64,000 nt of DNA from Acheta domesticus (Eukaryota; Arthropoda; Insecta; Orthoptera; Gryllidae): NCBI GenBank assembly GCA_031308135.1, contig JAHLJT010004567.1, forward strand, positions 135,918,991 through 135,982,990, given 5' to 3'. Made by a program: the position numbers and the translations under genes. Positions 35,237 to 46,779 of the stretch are shown piece after piece (position 1 is the first letter of the stretch; each line of letters starts with the position of its first letter). The notes below the pieces were generated by a model. That model did not search any database. It was given only the letters and a program-made list of their open reading frames with translations, and was not told where the DNA came from.

Positions 35237-36870
35237 AGGTAAGAACATTTCTTGCAATTACCTGTCCCTCCCATCGTATTTCCTGTTCAATCTCGCGAAC
35301 ATTCACGGGGACATTCGCTAGCAGGGCGTAGACCCAAATTGTCTTTCACCCGCGCGGCCAGCATTCTTCGGCTGCCCCTCCCTCAAAGCCTCTTACGGCA
35401 GCATACAAAACTTACACATGCATACAAAAATATAAAAATGAAACACAGATGTTCAGGCAATAAAACAATTCTCGTTGAGCCATCTTTGCAGCGAGCGCCG
35501 AGCCGCCGCGACCCATTGTACTGCAGACCGGGGAAGGGACGACGGCTCATTTACCCAGGGCTTAGCCTCCGCCGGCGCGCGGCCGGTTCCTCACGCCATT
35601 AACCGTTCACCTGCCCTCTACCCAGCCTTCGGCGGCCAGATGTGTTTACATTCATAGATTCGCTATGTGCCTCCCGCACCAATATTGGCTTTTGCCACTA
35701 TCCAGTCAACTATTCTATTCAGTCAACTACTACTAACTTCATCAGTCAACTTCTAACACTCATTTCTACGCTACTACTACAAACTCTTCAGTCAACTGTT
35801 TCAATAACATCTACCAGTCGTTTCTACGCTGCTACTGAAACTACTACAGTCAACTATTGCGGTCAAACTATTACCGTCAACTTCTACGAGGCACTCAACT
35901 ATCATTGACACATTTGTCAATACACCGGACGAGTGTCAATGCTCGCTCCACTCGCCAGACAGCCTGCGAACGAGTCGGCTGTTCTTGGCTTGCCTATCAA
36001 GGCTCCGGCAATCAATCAGCGCGGCCAGCAGGCCGCGATCTACATTCGCGCCACCCGTGAATCAGCCTTCCCCTGGCCAAGTCTACATTAACCGCTCCAG
36101 CAGTCGAGTACGCGCCCATGGTGACATCCAGGCAGCCAGCCGTATCATCCGACGGCAATCTCAACCGACGGCATACACACCCAGCCGTCTGACCTGGGTT
36201 GGCGATTTCTGTACACTATCATCAATCTGCGAGTAAATGTAAACTTCAAGAAAGAAGAAACTTAAACTGTATAAACATTGATTGGTCCTCCGGCTTACTG
36301 CCAAATTACCTATTTGTATAACTGTCTACTAAGGATTAAATTTAAATTCATTCACAAGTGCATTGCCTTTCATTTGCCTCCAAAGAAACAATCTCCTAAA
36401 ACCCGTGCTGATCCTGTACGTAGTTGCAATCGCAGCACGGAACCACCCACACCTCTGCATCTACTACATTTCCTTTTTAATCCTGGCATTGCTCTCTAAC
36501 AAAGTGTCCTCGCAATAACCTTAGTTGAAGGTATGACACATGAAATCATTATCAGGAAGGTAACAAGAAGTTACCCCCTTCACACTTCTCCGATTCAAAG
36601 TTTCTCGGCCTATGAACTGAAGAGCCTTACGGCTGAACGTTGTACTGCCTGTGAATGTAAAATAAAAAAAATTAAAAAATTAAACGAACTACACTTTCGA
36701 GGACTGACATTGAAGTTCTGCGCGTGTCCCGAGAGGAAATCGTGTGCTCATGGCTGCCCGGAGCACTAGCCATAGAGCAGGCTTGCTCAACCCAGCAGTT
36801 CCGTGAGCCTACCCGGAGCCAATCGCCGCGCGCGAGCCCAGAAATTTACTCACGAGCTGAGTTCGTTGGA
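35237..36870. other. Spacer with a CAGTCAACT-rich stretch
   Basis: From about 35703 to 35890 the word CAGTCAACT (or GTCAACT) recurs at irregular 20-60 base intervals together with TTTCTACGCT, a degenerate minisatellite. The rest is not recognised. The flanks at 35480-35600 and 35940-36180 are GC-richer and give short overlapping ORFs without domains. Confidence 0.45.
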
Positions 36871-36878
36871 CGTCACTC

Positions 36879-37226
36879 CAGTGGCGTAGCTTTAGTTGGT
36901 ATCACCCCCACATACATTAAATACAAAAATGTATGTTACTGAATATTGTATAAATTATTTAATAAGAACATACGTATATTTGCCCATGACATTTATTTAT
37001 AATATATTGAAAAGCTGTGTGTAATTCAGAATATTTGAAATATAATTTTTTAATAATCTAAAACGAAGTATAACTAACTAACAAATGCATGATTTTATAA
37101 AAATATAATTTTTAAATATATCATGAAAATTATATGGTTCCAACTATAACATTTTCTGATTGATGTCACCCTTAAAATGATGTCAACCGGGTTGGACCGC
37201 CCCCCCTCTCCCTAACTACGCCACTA
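36879..37226. mobile_element. hAT-type MITE, 348 bp
   Basis: The left end CAGTGGCGTAG and right end CTACGCCACTA form inverted repeats with one terminal mismatch. A perfect 8-bp target duplication CGTCACTC lies at 36871-36878 and 37227-37234. The interior is AT-rich and non-coding. The TIR type and 8-bp duplication point to a hAT-like family. Confidence 0.87.
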
Positions 37227-37234
37227 CGTCACTC

Positions 37235-37900
37235 ATTGGCAGGGGGAATTATAGTGGCGGAAGTACGGGGCAATTGAACGCTTCCGGTTCCGAAGCCATC
37301 GGTTCCGAACAGCATGATACAGGTGCTAATGTTAATTATTTTCTGCTCTCCGGCCTTCATGTGGGGCAGTATGAGCGAACGCGCAAGATGGTGGAAATAG
37401 GATTGGAAAGCAGTATAATACATTTAATGATCTTCAAACCATTAATAGCGAAGCAGAACTTGTATGGACATCGTAAAAATCCCTTCACAAAGCAGTGTAA
37501 TGTTAGAGACAGACACGCCCCTACCATAAAACGTTTTTAGTCAAACCTATACACAAACAATTGATCGGTACTTCCAGAAATTTCGAAAATATTTGTTGTA
37601 CAAAAGTATTTTTTATATTAATAGAGTTCGTAAACAAAATATTATGAAGGGTTTTTATTTTAACAAGTACGAAGCATGAATCCGTTAAAAATAGATTGTA
37701 ATAGCATTTTTTCGATGATCGATGTTGATGATCACGCCCGTATGAGATGTTGTGTTGATAGCAATTATCAGTGGACGTTGTGTAGTATTTTCTGGGAAGT
37801 ATTAATACTTGAATTAATGAGGACAAAGTTCATTTCGCAAGACATTAACTCGTTTCGGGAATTTAATTTACCTCTTTCACAACATCTAGAGTATTATTTT
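37235..37900. other. Spacer
   Basis: Nothing recognised beyond the flank of the tandem unit to the right. Confidence 0.4.
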
Positions 37901-37901
37901 C

Positions 37902-38899
37902 ATAAGTAATATCACGAGAAGTGCTGTGCTAGCCGGTAAATTCACGACTCGCGTAGCGAGGAATGAATTTACCGGCTAGCACAGCTCTTGGAGTGATATT
38001 TAGTGCGACTATTTCACGAATAAACACATTACATGATTTGAAAGGATAATTTAAATCATAGGAATTACGAAAAAGGGAAATATTACTCAAAATTACAACC
38101 GAAAAATGAAAACCTTTTATTCAGCTCCGACTTATCACTGCCTCCTGGAATAATTTATAATCAAGTAACATTTGTATAACAGTTTAATGCAGAAAATGAT
38201 TTCAAATGTTTCAATTTTATGGTAATAAAACTTTCGAAAAACAATTATAACAAGGCTACTTAAAAGAACATTTATTAAAAGCACAATCATTAAAGTTGTA
38301 GGAAGTTGTTTTCCAAGTCGTGCCCTTCCGTGGAAGTATTTGAAATGGAAGATGTACAAGATGAATTAGCAGCGGAATTCGTTGATTTCGAATGGATTGA
38401 ACACACGTGTGTACTCATTAAAGTATTTTCCTGAATAACTTTTGTTGTAAATTTCCACATAGTTTTGATAGCATATTCTTTGTACTCTTCACCATCTAAT
38501 CTTCGTATATTAATTACCTAAAATATGTGTAAATTCCTCATTTGAAGTTTGTGCTGTCCATTTGTATTTTCTTTCTTCACAAAATTCTTGAAATTGTTTC
38601 CACACGCTTTCTTTGTTCCTTTCGCTGTTTTTCGGCACTGAATTTTTATAATATATTCTATTTCAGAGTTTTAAACATAACCAAAACGACACATTTTAAA
38701 ATTATATTGATGCACACAAGCTATTTTGGAGGTGAAACAATTGCTGTCGTTACCTTAAAAAAGGTAAACAAAGGTTTTACAGTGATAAAAAAAGGTAAAC
38801 AAACTGATGGCGATAAACATCTGAGATTGGTTTAATTTGAATAGATCCTTGCTTACCATTGGATACTTACGACGCGGACAGACATGAGTGAAATAGTCA
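37902..38899 (-). mobile_element. Tandem ~1 kb mobile-like unit, copy 1, with large palindrome
   Basis: First of two direct repeats (~970-1000 bp each). Its left part holds a near-perfect hairpin: 22 bases at 37923-37944 (core GCTAGCCGGTAAATTC) are exactly complementary to 37964-37985 around the small palindrome CTCGCGTAGCGAG. On the minus strand a coding-like stretch lies at about 38383-38640: VPKNSERNKESVWKQFQEFC, then EERKYKWTAQTSNEEF and, after a frameshift, EEYKEYAIKTMWKFTTKVIQ. This resembles the N-terminal, SAM-like part of tyrosine-recombinase-like proteins of Crypton type known from memory; the assignment is tentative. Stops and frameshifts show it is not intact. Confidence 0.6.
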
Positions 38900-39869
38900 T
38901 AAGTAATATCACGAGAAGTGACTCGCGTAGCGAGGAGTGAATTTACCGGCTAGCACAGCACTTCGAGTGATATTTAGTGTGACTATTTCACGAATAAACA
39001 CATTACATGATTTGAAAGGATAATTTAAATCACAGGAATTACAAAAAAGGGAAATATTACTCAAAATTACAACCGAAAAATGAAAACCTTTCATTCAGGT
39101 TCGACTTATCCCTGCCTCCTGGAATAACTTATAATCAAGTAACATTTGAATAACAGTTTAATGCAGAAAATGATTTCAAATATGTTTCAATTTTATGGTA
39201 ATAAAACTTTTGAAAAACAATTATAACAAGGCTACTTAAAAGAACATTTATGAAAAGCACAATCATTAAGTTGTAGGAAGTTGTTTTCCGAGTCGTGCCC
39301 TTCCGTGAAAGTATTTGAAATGGAAGATGTACAAGATGAATTAGCAGCGGAATTCGTCGATTTCGAATGGATTGAACACACGTGTGTACTCATTAAAACA
39401 TTTTCCTAAATAATTTTGGTTGTAACGTTCCACATAGTTTTGATGGCATATTCTTTGCACTCTTCACAATCTAATCTTCGTATATTGCCTAAAACATGTG
39501 TAATTTCTTCATTTGTAGTTTGTGCTGTCTATTGTATTTTCTGTCTTGACAAAATTCTTGAAATTTCTTTTACACACTTTTTCTGTTCCTTTTGCTGTTT
39601 TTCGGCACTGAATCTTTAATAATAGATTGTATTTCAGAGTTTTAAACATTACCAAAACCACACATTTTAATATTATATTGATGCACAAGAGCTATTTTGG
39701 AGGTGAAACAATTGCTATCGTTATCTTAAAAAGGTAAACAAAGGTTTTACAGCGATAAAAAAGGTAAACAAGCTGATGGCGATAAACATCTGGGATTGGT
39801 TTAATTTGAATATATCCAGGCTTACCATTGGCTATGTACGACGCGGATAGACATGAGTGAAATAGTCAT
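38900..39869 (-). mobile_element. Tandem ~1 kb mobile-like unit, copy 2
   Basis: Direct repeat of 37902-38899 with small indels. Its left hairpin arm is shortened: GAGAAGTG is followed at once by ACTCGCGTAGCGAG, while the right arm (TGAATTTACCGGCTAGCACA) is kept. The unit ends AGTGAAATAGTCAT, the same as copy 1. The minus-strand coding-like region (about 39385-39650) retains SVPKNSKRNRKSV, KFQEFCQDRKY, and in another frame GNIRRLDCEECKEYAIKTMW. Comparing the copies restores the order of motifs, so both derive from one coding ancestor. Confidence 0.6.
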
Positions 39870-40600
39870 TAAAAACAGGGTATTGATACACAATAACTAT
39901 AAAAAACAAAACAATAAATCTTACATCTATTATTTCTTTCAATCATACTATCAAATCCAGCATTCGTCACGCATTACATCTTAAGCTAGGCATTCACATT
40001 ACGCATTATTATTAACACAACTTGGACTCACAAATATCACGTTCATATACTTTTCTCTCTGTGAACACACAGCAACCTTGAAATGTCGTTGCATCATACG
40101 TTCACACTTTTGAAATCAAAATTGTATTATACACTATCAAAGGGAATCATGACTAAACTTCATTGTAAAACTACTTAAACTAACCATAATAATTCAACAA
40201 TTAAGCGCACCTCTTCTGCAAAATTTTAATTCAATATTTTCTTGCGTTTTGATTCATTCGAATTCGGTTTCCACGAACTACAATCCGTACTCCCTCCAAA
40301 CTCTGTTAGTTCTGCCCCATTCACAAGAATCTAAACCAAAACATTAACTCTCCCTCCTGATTATTTTCACTTTTCTTTAGAGCTTACTATTAGCATTTAC
40401 CGTTCCAAGCAAAAGGTTTATTACTTTTGAAACATATTTTTTCCATAATTAGATAACAAAAAACCACCTTTGTAATTCATTTACTACGACTATTCTTCCT
40501 ATCCAGCATCGGCGAAATTTAATAATTTGTCACCGACCAAACGTCCTCATAATCATATTTTGGGATCTATGTGATACTGTTTAGCTCACATGAGAAATTA
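39870..40600. other. AT-rich spacer
   Basis: Nothing recognised. Confidence 0.45.
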
Positions 40601-41108
40601 AGGGAGAGATGTCTCAGGTCATCAACTAATGTCACTGCAGTCCCTCCGACCTCGAGGTCTTGAGTTCGAGTGCCGGCGGTGGCAAGATTTTCGACATTCG
40701 CTTCTCAGCTAGCGGCCGGTTGCTCTGATCGGAAGTTTTCCAAGGTTTCTCCGATCAAACCAGGCGAATGCCGGAGCAGTACCTTAACAAACGGGCCACG
40801 GACCGCGCGCGATCTTTCCTACCTCTTCCTCGTCTTATCCTCTCCCCTTACACACTCTTACAGTAACATACACTACACTATCACACATGTCGGAAGACCG
40901 GTCAGGAGCTTAGAGCTTGTCCCAGCTGGGGCGGCGCCCCGCTGGTGGGAGGAGCCTGTTGGGGAAACCCCCGCTAACCGTACGTGGGCGCCGGATCTCG
41001 CCATCCAGCGGGGATGACCACCGCCACCTCACGAGGAAGAGACATGCACTACACTTATGGGACTAATGATTCTAGTAGACGACTCTTCCGGAATCACAAA
41101 CAATCAAT
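40601..41108 (+). mobile_element. S1 SINE, nearly full length
   Basis: tRNA-like head with B box GAGTTCGAGTGCC at 40662-40674, the body blocks GAATGCCGGAGCAGTACC, GAGCTTGTCCCAGCTGGG and CCCGCTGGTGGGAG, and the tail CCGGAATCACAAACAATCAA. It is the least decayed copy in the body. Target duplications are not clear. Confidence 0.8.
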
Positions 41109-42882
41109 CCAGTGCCCAGAAACTCTCCTGACTGATCCTGATTCAACTTTAAGATAAGACGTAGATAATTCAAGCCCGCCACCGGGAAAGAAATGCAAAA
41201 GGGAATTCGTTTGCGGTTTGTTGAATTTCCAACTTTAAATGGTGTTCTTCCAAATCCTTTTTTGCATTTTTTTATTCCACTACAGTCACCAGTAAAAAAA
41301 TGTGTAGGACTATGTCGCAACCACAGCGACAACCACGGTCGGTCCACAGCTGTCACTATCCAGATGTGGCTTCCCAATTTGCAAATACCAGACCAAACCA
41401 CTAGTTGTCTGTGGGTTATGTTCGCGCGCAATAGGAAGAATACGCTGAATAAGGGCACGCAGGTGATGAAAGGAGAACTTTGGTAGGTACCATGGTGGCC
41501 GAACGTGTCTCAGCCGTCGGGAACCAAGGTGTAGTAATTCGAGAGGATAAAATATAAATGAAGAAACAGACACACACATTACAAAAACCTGAATACTTGT
41601 ATAATCAGTGCATATTTATTGAGAAGTGAAATTCCAACACATTTTATTCTATACGATAGCAAATTCTTGGAAATTGAAACTGTTAATCGAATTAATATAC
41701 CAATCTATGCACATCGTAAATAAATAATGTCGATGTGTTCCGCATGTTTTTAAGATTAAAATTAGTCAATCTTTTGTAACGAGATATTGCAAAATATCAC
41801 GAAAATGCCTTAGTAAGTTCAACCCCGAATAAACTTATACTCCGCTTTAATCATATCTGCACTTCAAGGTCACAAACTGGACAGAGAGGGGAATACTGTC
41901 ATCCAATTGGAAGCTTCGTTACGACTTAAAGTGTTAGTATTTCAGCTCCGGATTGGATAACAATTTCCCCTCTTCTTTCCGCTCGTTACCCTGAAGTGCA
42001 GCTACGTTTAAATCGGAGTACAAGGCATAAGAGCACTTTCTTGAAGACAATATCAAGTTATGGCGTTTGGGGGGGGGTGTAAGTGGCGACGGTCCTGTAA
42101 GAGCCATTCCCCTCAAGAACGAAATCACAAGAAAAGCATAATGACGATCTAACGAACAATCCGCACAGTCAAATATTGTAAAAACAAGAAATAAAAAGAC
42201 GTTGATTTTCAACCAACCGAGAACTGAATTCACATATTCTTTACACGACACAGAACTTACACTACGTCGTGATTAAATACCATTGTCTGTGTGCGATAAG
42301 ATATTCAACAAAAGTTTCATATTCATGAGTACACACCTTAAAAGAAAATGCATCCTCAGAATGCTTCAAATTTTCCAACCCAATCTTGTTAACATTTTTT
42401 TTTTCATTGAAGAACACACTCGGAAACTTCCCCCCTGCGGTGCTTGCGGCGGTGGCTGAGTCGGCGCCCACTACATTCCCGTAGGCGAAGATGAGTCTGG
42501 CGCGTGATACATCTGCCGCCTGGCTGCCCCCGCCGCCCCTGCAAAGTAAACGGACGGCAAGTTGTAACCGCGTCAGGAAGTTGGACAGGCGGTCGCCGGA
42601 GGGTGGCGTCAGACGAGGAGTAGGGGCGGGAGTAATCCTGGAACAAGTTCCCGTGATGCTCCGGGGGCTGCACGGCGTCAAGTACTCACGCCCTCCCAGC
42701 TCTCGCGCCCCCAAACTCACATATCCTACTCTCTTCATTGCCGTTTCAATCCCGGGGTGAAAGGTAGTTGCGCGTCCAAACTTTAAACTTTATTGCGTTT
42801 CTCGTACCTAGGCCAGTATCTCAATCTGCAATGATGAATGTTTTGATGGATAAGTGACGAAGATGATGGAATGAATTATTTA
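41109..42882. other. Spacer with a CpG-rich patch at 42420-42740
   Basis: ORFs on both strands at 41072-41579 and 42262-42760 follow local GC content and show no domains. The GC-rich patch could be an island or an unrecognised repeat. A run of nine G occurs near 42069. Confidence 0.4.
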
Positions 42883-42890
42883 TTGGCTTG

Positions 42891-43256
42891 AATTGAATTG
42901 AATTGCCTTATTTTACGTGGCGAGACTCAGGCCATGAGGCCTGCTCTTCCGTCTGACCACGCAAATTTTGTTACACTCCTTTCACCAACTAGCGGAAAGA
43001 AGGTATTACTGAGGCGACGAAACCGGCGATTTGAATTTAGCTCAGAGGCGTCATTTAGGCTTGAGGATCTTTTACATGCAAGTAAATCTACTAACATGGG
43101 ACAGCCGGCTTTACTTGGGACAGCCGGCTTTACTTCCCCTCCGAAGGAAGGGAAGGATTTTTTTCGCCCCTAAAAATCCACGGCTTCGATCGGGTTTGAA
43201 CCCGCGAATTTGGGTATAGCAGTCCGTTACGCTAACCACTACACCATCGCCGCCGC
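42891..43256 (-). mobile_element. tRNA-derived SINE, second family (S2), with target duplication
   Basis: Read on the minus strand, the head has an A-box-like GATGGTGTAGTGGTTAGCG and a B box GGGTTCAAACCC. It is followed by a ~280 bp body containing GGCCTCATGGCCTGAGTCTC and a tail of ATTCA pentamers. A perfect 7-bp duplication (TGGCTTG on the + strand) flanks it at 42884-42890 and 43257-43263. The tRNA-like head cannot form a proper anticodon stem, so it is not a functional tRNA gene. A 19-base direct duplication lies inside at 43097-43134. Confidence 0.88.
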
Positions 43257-43263
43257 TGGCTTG

Positions 43264-43861
43264 CAGAAGTAATCACGACAGTCCTCAGGCATTAATTATT
43301 ATTTATAATAACAAATATTTATAGGACAGGAAAGAAATGAATTCTGCGTAATGAGTGTAAAATGGAAGTTATTTTCTTGATACAATCACTCCCCTTCACC
43401 CTTCCTCATATCAACCAGACCTGCTCCTCCACGCTGTTCCGGCCCTCCTCGCCACGCTCCGGTCTCTCTGCTGCGTCCTGTCTCCAGAATTGCCCCATCT
43501 CCCGCAGTCTATAAAAGTCCATTTGTATCGGAATGAACATGATTTTTAAAAACACGTAAACATTATTTTTATACTCTAATAGAAAATAACGAATTGTGAT
43601 TACAAAATAGAGGGCTCAATTAGCTCCGAAAAAATACATCATACCCAGTGAATACTCCATCGAAATCGGTTTAGTCGATCCTAAGATTAGCCTGCAGAAA
43701 CACACAGATATACGGACAAACATTGTAAAGATAATTGATTGAATTTTATTTAACCATGATATTATAAAAATGCAATTATCTTTAAGGGTCAGACACTTCA
43801 ATTTCACCTCTACAAATGTTATTTAACAAAACTTATTCCTTAATTGGAGCATAATTAAGTA
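43264..43861. other. Spacer with a generic repeat fragment
   Basis: Around 43650-43730 the words ATCGAAATCGGTTTAGTCGA and ATACGGACAAAC resemble widespread insect repeats, but no ends could be set. Confidence 0.35.
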
Positions 43862-43985
43862 CAGAATTACTTATAGAATTGCAGAATTACTTTCAAAATA
43901 TGATAATTAGTTAAGAATTGCATAATTGCAGAATTACTTAAGAATTGCATAATTGCAGAATTACTTAAGAATTACATAATTTATT
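43862..43985 (+). repeat. 27-bp minisatellite
   Basis: Unit CATAATTGCAGAATTACTTAAGAATT(G/A): two exact-length copies at 43921-43974, with degenerate copies on the left from about 43862. Confidence 0.8.
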
Positions 43986-44154
43986 AGTTAACGCTATTTT
44001 ACTACATGCTGTGAACGAAACAACTGTGAAATGAAAGGCAGAGGAAGAGACTCTTGGGGAAATCGGACGCAAAACCTGATTTGTACCGCACATGAGTGGT
44101 CCAATATTTGAACTCTGGGACTCGGAAAGATAGCGAACCAGTTACTATGTTACG

Positions 44155-44700
44155 GCCCCCGCGGTTGCCTTTTTACTTTCTCGCCTTACGAATTCTTCGT
44201 AAGAAGAAGAAGAAGATATGTAATCGGACCCCGGAAAACGGCGAATTTTCGCCAGAAAAACTCGTATTGTCGAGCTCTGGTAACGAAATAGAGGATAAAT
44301 TCTGCTGCTAAATTTAGAGAAAAAATCCTTTAACACGTGGTGTAGTCAGAATCCATGTTTTGTTCATTCTTGTTACCGGAAAATCGATTGACGGCAAACA
44401 TCCGTCTGTTTGCCCGTCTGTCTATCTTCAAAATTTCTGTCTTCAAAATTTTCAAAAAAATTGCTCCAAACTTTTTGATTAAATTTTATTGTTGAATAGT
44501 GCAAAGGACTTTTAAGAGATTGATGCAGATATCATTTTCGTTAAAGTCCCAGGTTTTTGAAAACTGCAAAAAGAAAAAAAACTTCAAAACTACAAAATTG
44601 AAGATAGAGATTTTTGCCTCCCACAAAGTCTGTTGTACAAAATTAGCTCTTTAAAAAAGGTTATGTACAATTTTTTGTAATAGTTTTTGCGTATTCTATT
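44155..44700 (-). mobile_element. Rep-A family copy
   Basis: Starts with a hairpin end (ACTTTCTCGCC..AATTCTTCGTAAGAAG), then CGGCGAATTTTCGCCAGAA, AACGAAATAGAGG, AACACGTGGTGTAGTCAGAA and ACCGGAAAATCGATTGACGG. A short CGTCTGTTTGCCCGTCTGTC seed sits near 44403-44422, followed by GGACTTTTAAGAGATTGATG. Confidence 0.65.
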
Positions 44701-45980
44701 TTATACTACTGAAACATATATGGGTGTCCCAACATAACGATAACATTGTAATATTGTGTGAAAATATGTGCTGTTGGAACACCACTAGTTAAATATGTAC
44801 GCCGGGTAGCATGAGTGCTGAGTTTGAGGAATCTGGTGTTGGAGACCGCTATAGAGAAAAAAGTGGAGCAGACGGAAATTATCCAACTGAGACTGGAAGC
44901 AGGCAAGTCTTGAGAACGCCAGAGCAGAAAGGACATGAAAAATTGGTCCTTGTGGTTTCGCCCTTTTCGTTTGAATGAATGCGTAGGCGAAAATCTCAAA
45001 TTACCTTTAGTATACACTCAGTCCTCTGAATTCAAAAGTTGCGAAAATGTTGGATCGTAATTGACTCAATGAAGCTAATTTATCAAGTAACGATCGCCAC
45101 TAATGGAACCTTTAAGAGGCTTACAGAAACTCGACATACTTCAAAGAAAATGCTCCACCATTTGTCAAATTCGCAATATTAAAAAAAAAAAGGTGTTGCT
45201 AGCACTACGCATAGCATTGAGTTGCTTCAAGAAACCAACCCAGTTTCTATAAAGGATGCAGATGGACCTTATCCCAATATTTATTTAGAAAATTTATGTA
45301 ATTTGTTAAGTAATTATTTGATGAAAAATTGAATAATTTATTATCAAATTATACAAATAAGAAGTGTTGAGTAATGTGCACATTACTTCGTTGCTTTATT
45401 ATATTTTTATTTTATTTGGTCAAAAACAGTAAAAACTGTATATGACGTGTGGGGAAAGAGATTATCTGCGCATATTTTCTTGATGCCCAGAATTTAAAAA
45501 AAAAAGAGAGCAAGATTTGAAAAACTAAAAATAAGAATTTAGAAAATAATTATTACTTTAGAAAAATAAAAATTTGAAAAATGTTTGTTCTCGAGTTATA
45601 GAAAATCAATTTCATCGGTGAATGAACTGATTTTATTTTTCTGCATTGCTAACAAAATAGTAATGAACATCAATTCTACTCCTACCATTACAAGCAAAAG
45701 GAGTGCTCACCAAAACGTGCGCACAGTGAAGCTACATTTACGTCCAGAAGCAAAACAAGGGGCCATCTCAGTATTTGCTCAATGGATCAGGGAAACTGGA
45801 CAAAAACCTGATCGAGATGGGAGTCATTGACCCGGAAGCTGAAGTTCATTACTTGCTACAGGCGTATTAAATATTTCTTTTAAATGTATACAATATAAAT
45901 GTAAACTAATTCGTTATATATCTTTGTTTTGTTAAAATAAACATTATTTTTCTTTTTCACGATCAGTATAGTCTCTAATT
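44701..45980. other. AT-rich spacer
   Basis: Nothing recognised. Several A-rich runs at 45180-45550. Confidence 0.4.
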
Positions 45981-45982
45981 GT

Positions 45983-46400
45983 CTAGAAAAAGTTTTGCAG
46001 CAGAAAAGATTTTACTTTTAACTTAAATTTGTGTACCGACTTTAATTGTTTAATGTCATCTGGCAATGCGTTGTAAAGTAACGTACATGCATTGTATGTT
46101 GATTTCTTGTACTGAGTTGTTGATACTGACACTTGATGCACGTGATTTCTACGGTATGTGTTGTAATTATAAATATCAATATTGCATGAAAATATGTTCC
46201 CTCCGTTAAGTAGATCATTTTTGACAAATATTACAGATATGACATAATGAACTTAATTTAGTGTTTAATTCTGTTATATGTACATTCCATTTGAGGTTTG
46301 ATTGAATTGAGAGACCTAAAAGTTTTGTTACCTCAACATCAGCTAATTGCATATTGTTCATTTTCAATGTACAAATCTTCCTCAGGGAATCCTTCCTTAC
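45983..46400 (-). pseudogene. CR1/L2-like LINE, C-terminal reverse transcriptase fragment
   Basis: On the minus strand the frame shows VTKLLGLSIQSNLKWNVHIT..LNTKLSSL (about 46330-46240), then a deletion. After it come FVKNDLLNGGN and YNYNTYRRNHVH, and then YKKSTYNACTLLYNALPDDI with HKFKLKVKSFLL, ending at a stop at 45983-45985. The motifs LLG..I...L.W..HI and NYNT..R...H...S...Y.KS..Y....LYN.LP..IK are typical of the thumb and C-terminal domain of CR1/L2-type LINEs. Roughly the middle of that region is missing. Confidence 0.75.
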
Positions 46401-46556
46401 GGACTCGGTAAAACTGAAATAAATAGGACATTTCTAGTAACATAGTATTTATTTATTAGTTTTGAACGTAAAACATAAAGGTATGATGAATGGTGTATTT
46501 TATTAGAGTAAAATGGACATCAACAATGAATTAAAATAGTACATTGATTAGATAAA

Positions 46557-46745
46557 TTAGTAAGCAAGAGCGAGATTGACTGATCCCGTTTCAGTGACTT
46601 GCCCGGCATGAGGAATGTCCAGGGACACACGATATTGAGTACTCGGTTTCAAAATGGAATATGTATAATTAAAAAGATTACAAAATGTAGTGTTGATAAA
46701 TACACGAATTCCAAAAGATAGTGACTTCTCCGAATTGGAATCAAT
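46557..46745 (-). CDS. Candidate 3'-terminal exon of an unidentified gene
   Basis: On the minus strand an acceptor (AATATATTACAG) is followed by 62 codons in frame and TAA, with AATAAA about 55 bases after the stop (46499-46504). The peptide includes SFGIRVFINTTFCNLFNYTY, KPSTQYRVSLDIPHAGQ and ends TGSVNLALAY. It has a beta-rich look and two potential N-glycosylation sites (NTT, NYT), which would fit an extracellular protein. I do not recognise the family and found no upstream exon. It lies antisense to the expected continuation of the peptidase gene. It could equally be a retrocopy tail or chance. Confidence 0.35.
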   Translation of the reverse strand: MDSNSEKSLSFGIRVFINTTFCNLFNYTYSILKPSTQYRVSLDIPHAGQVTETGSVNLALAY

Positions 46746-46779
46746 CTGTAATATATTGGCATGTGGTGGCAAACATCGC

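Noticed and set aside
36768..36800. CAGGCTTGCTCAACC resembling a hAT terminus
   Set aside because: No matching inverted end or 8-bp duplication was found.
43178..43252. Possible tRNA gene on the minus strand
   Set aside because: A and B boxes are present but the anticodon stem does not pair and the segment continues into a SINE body with target duplication.
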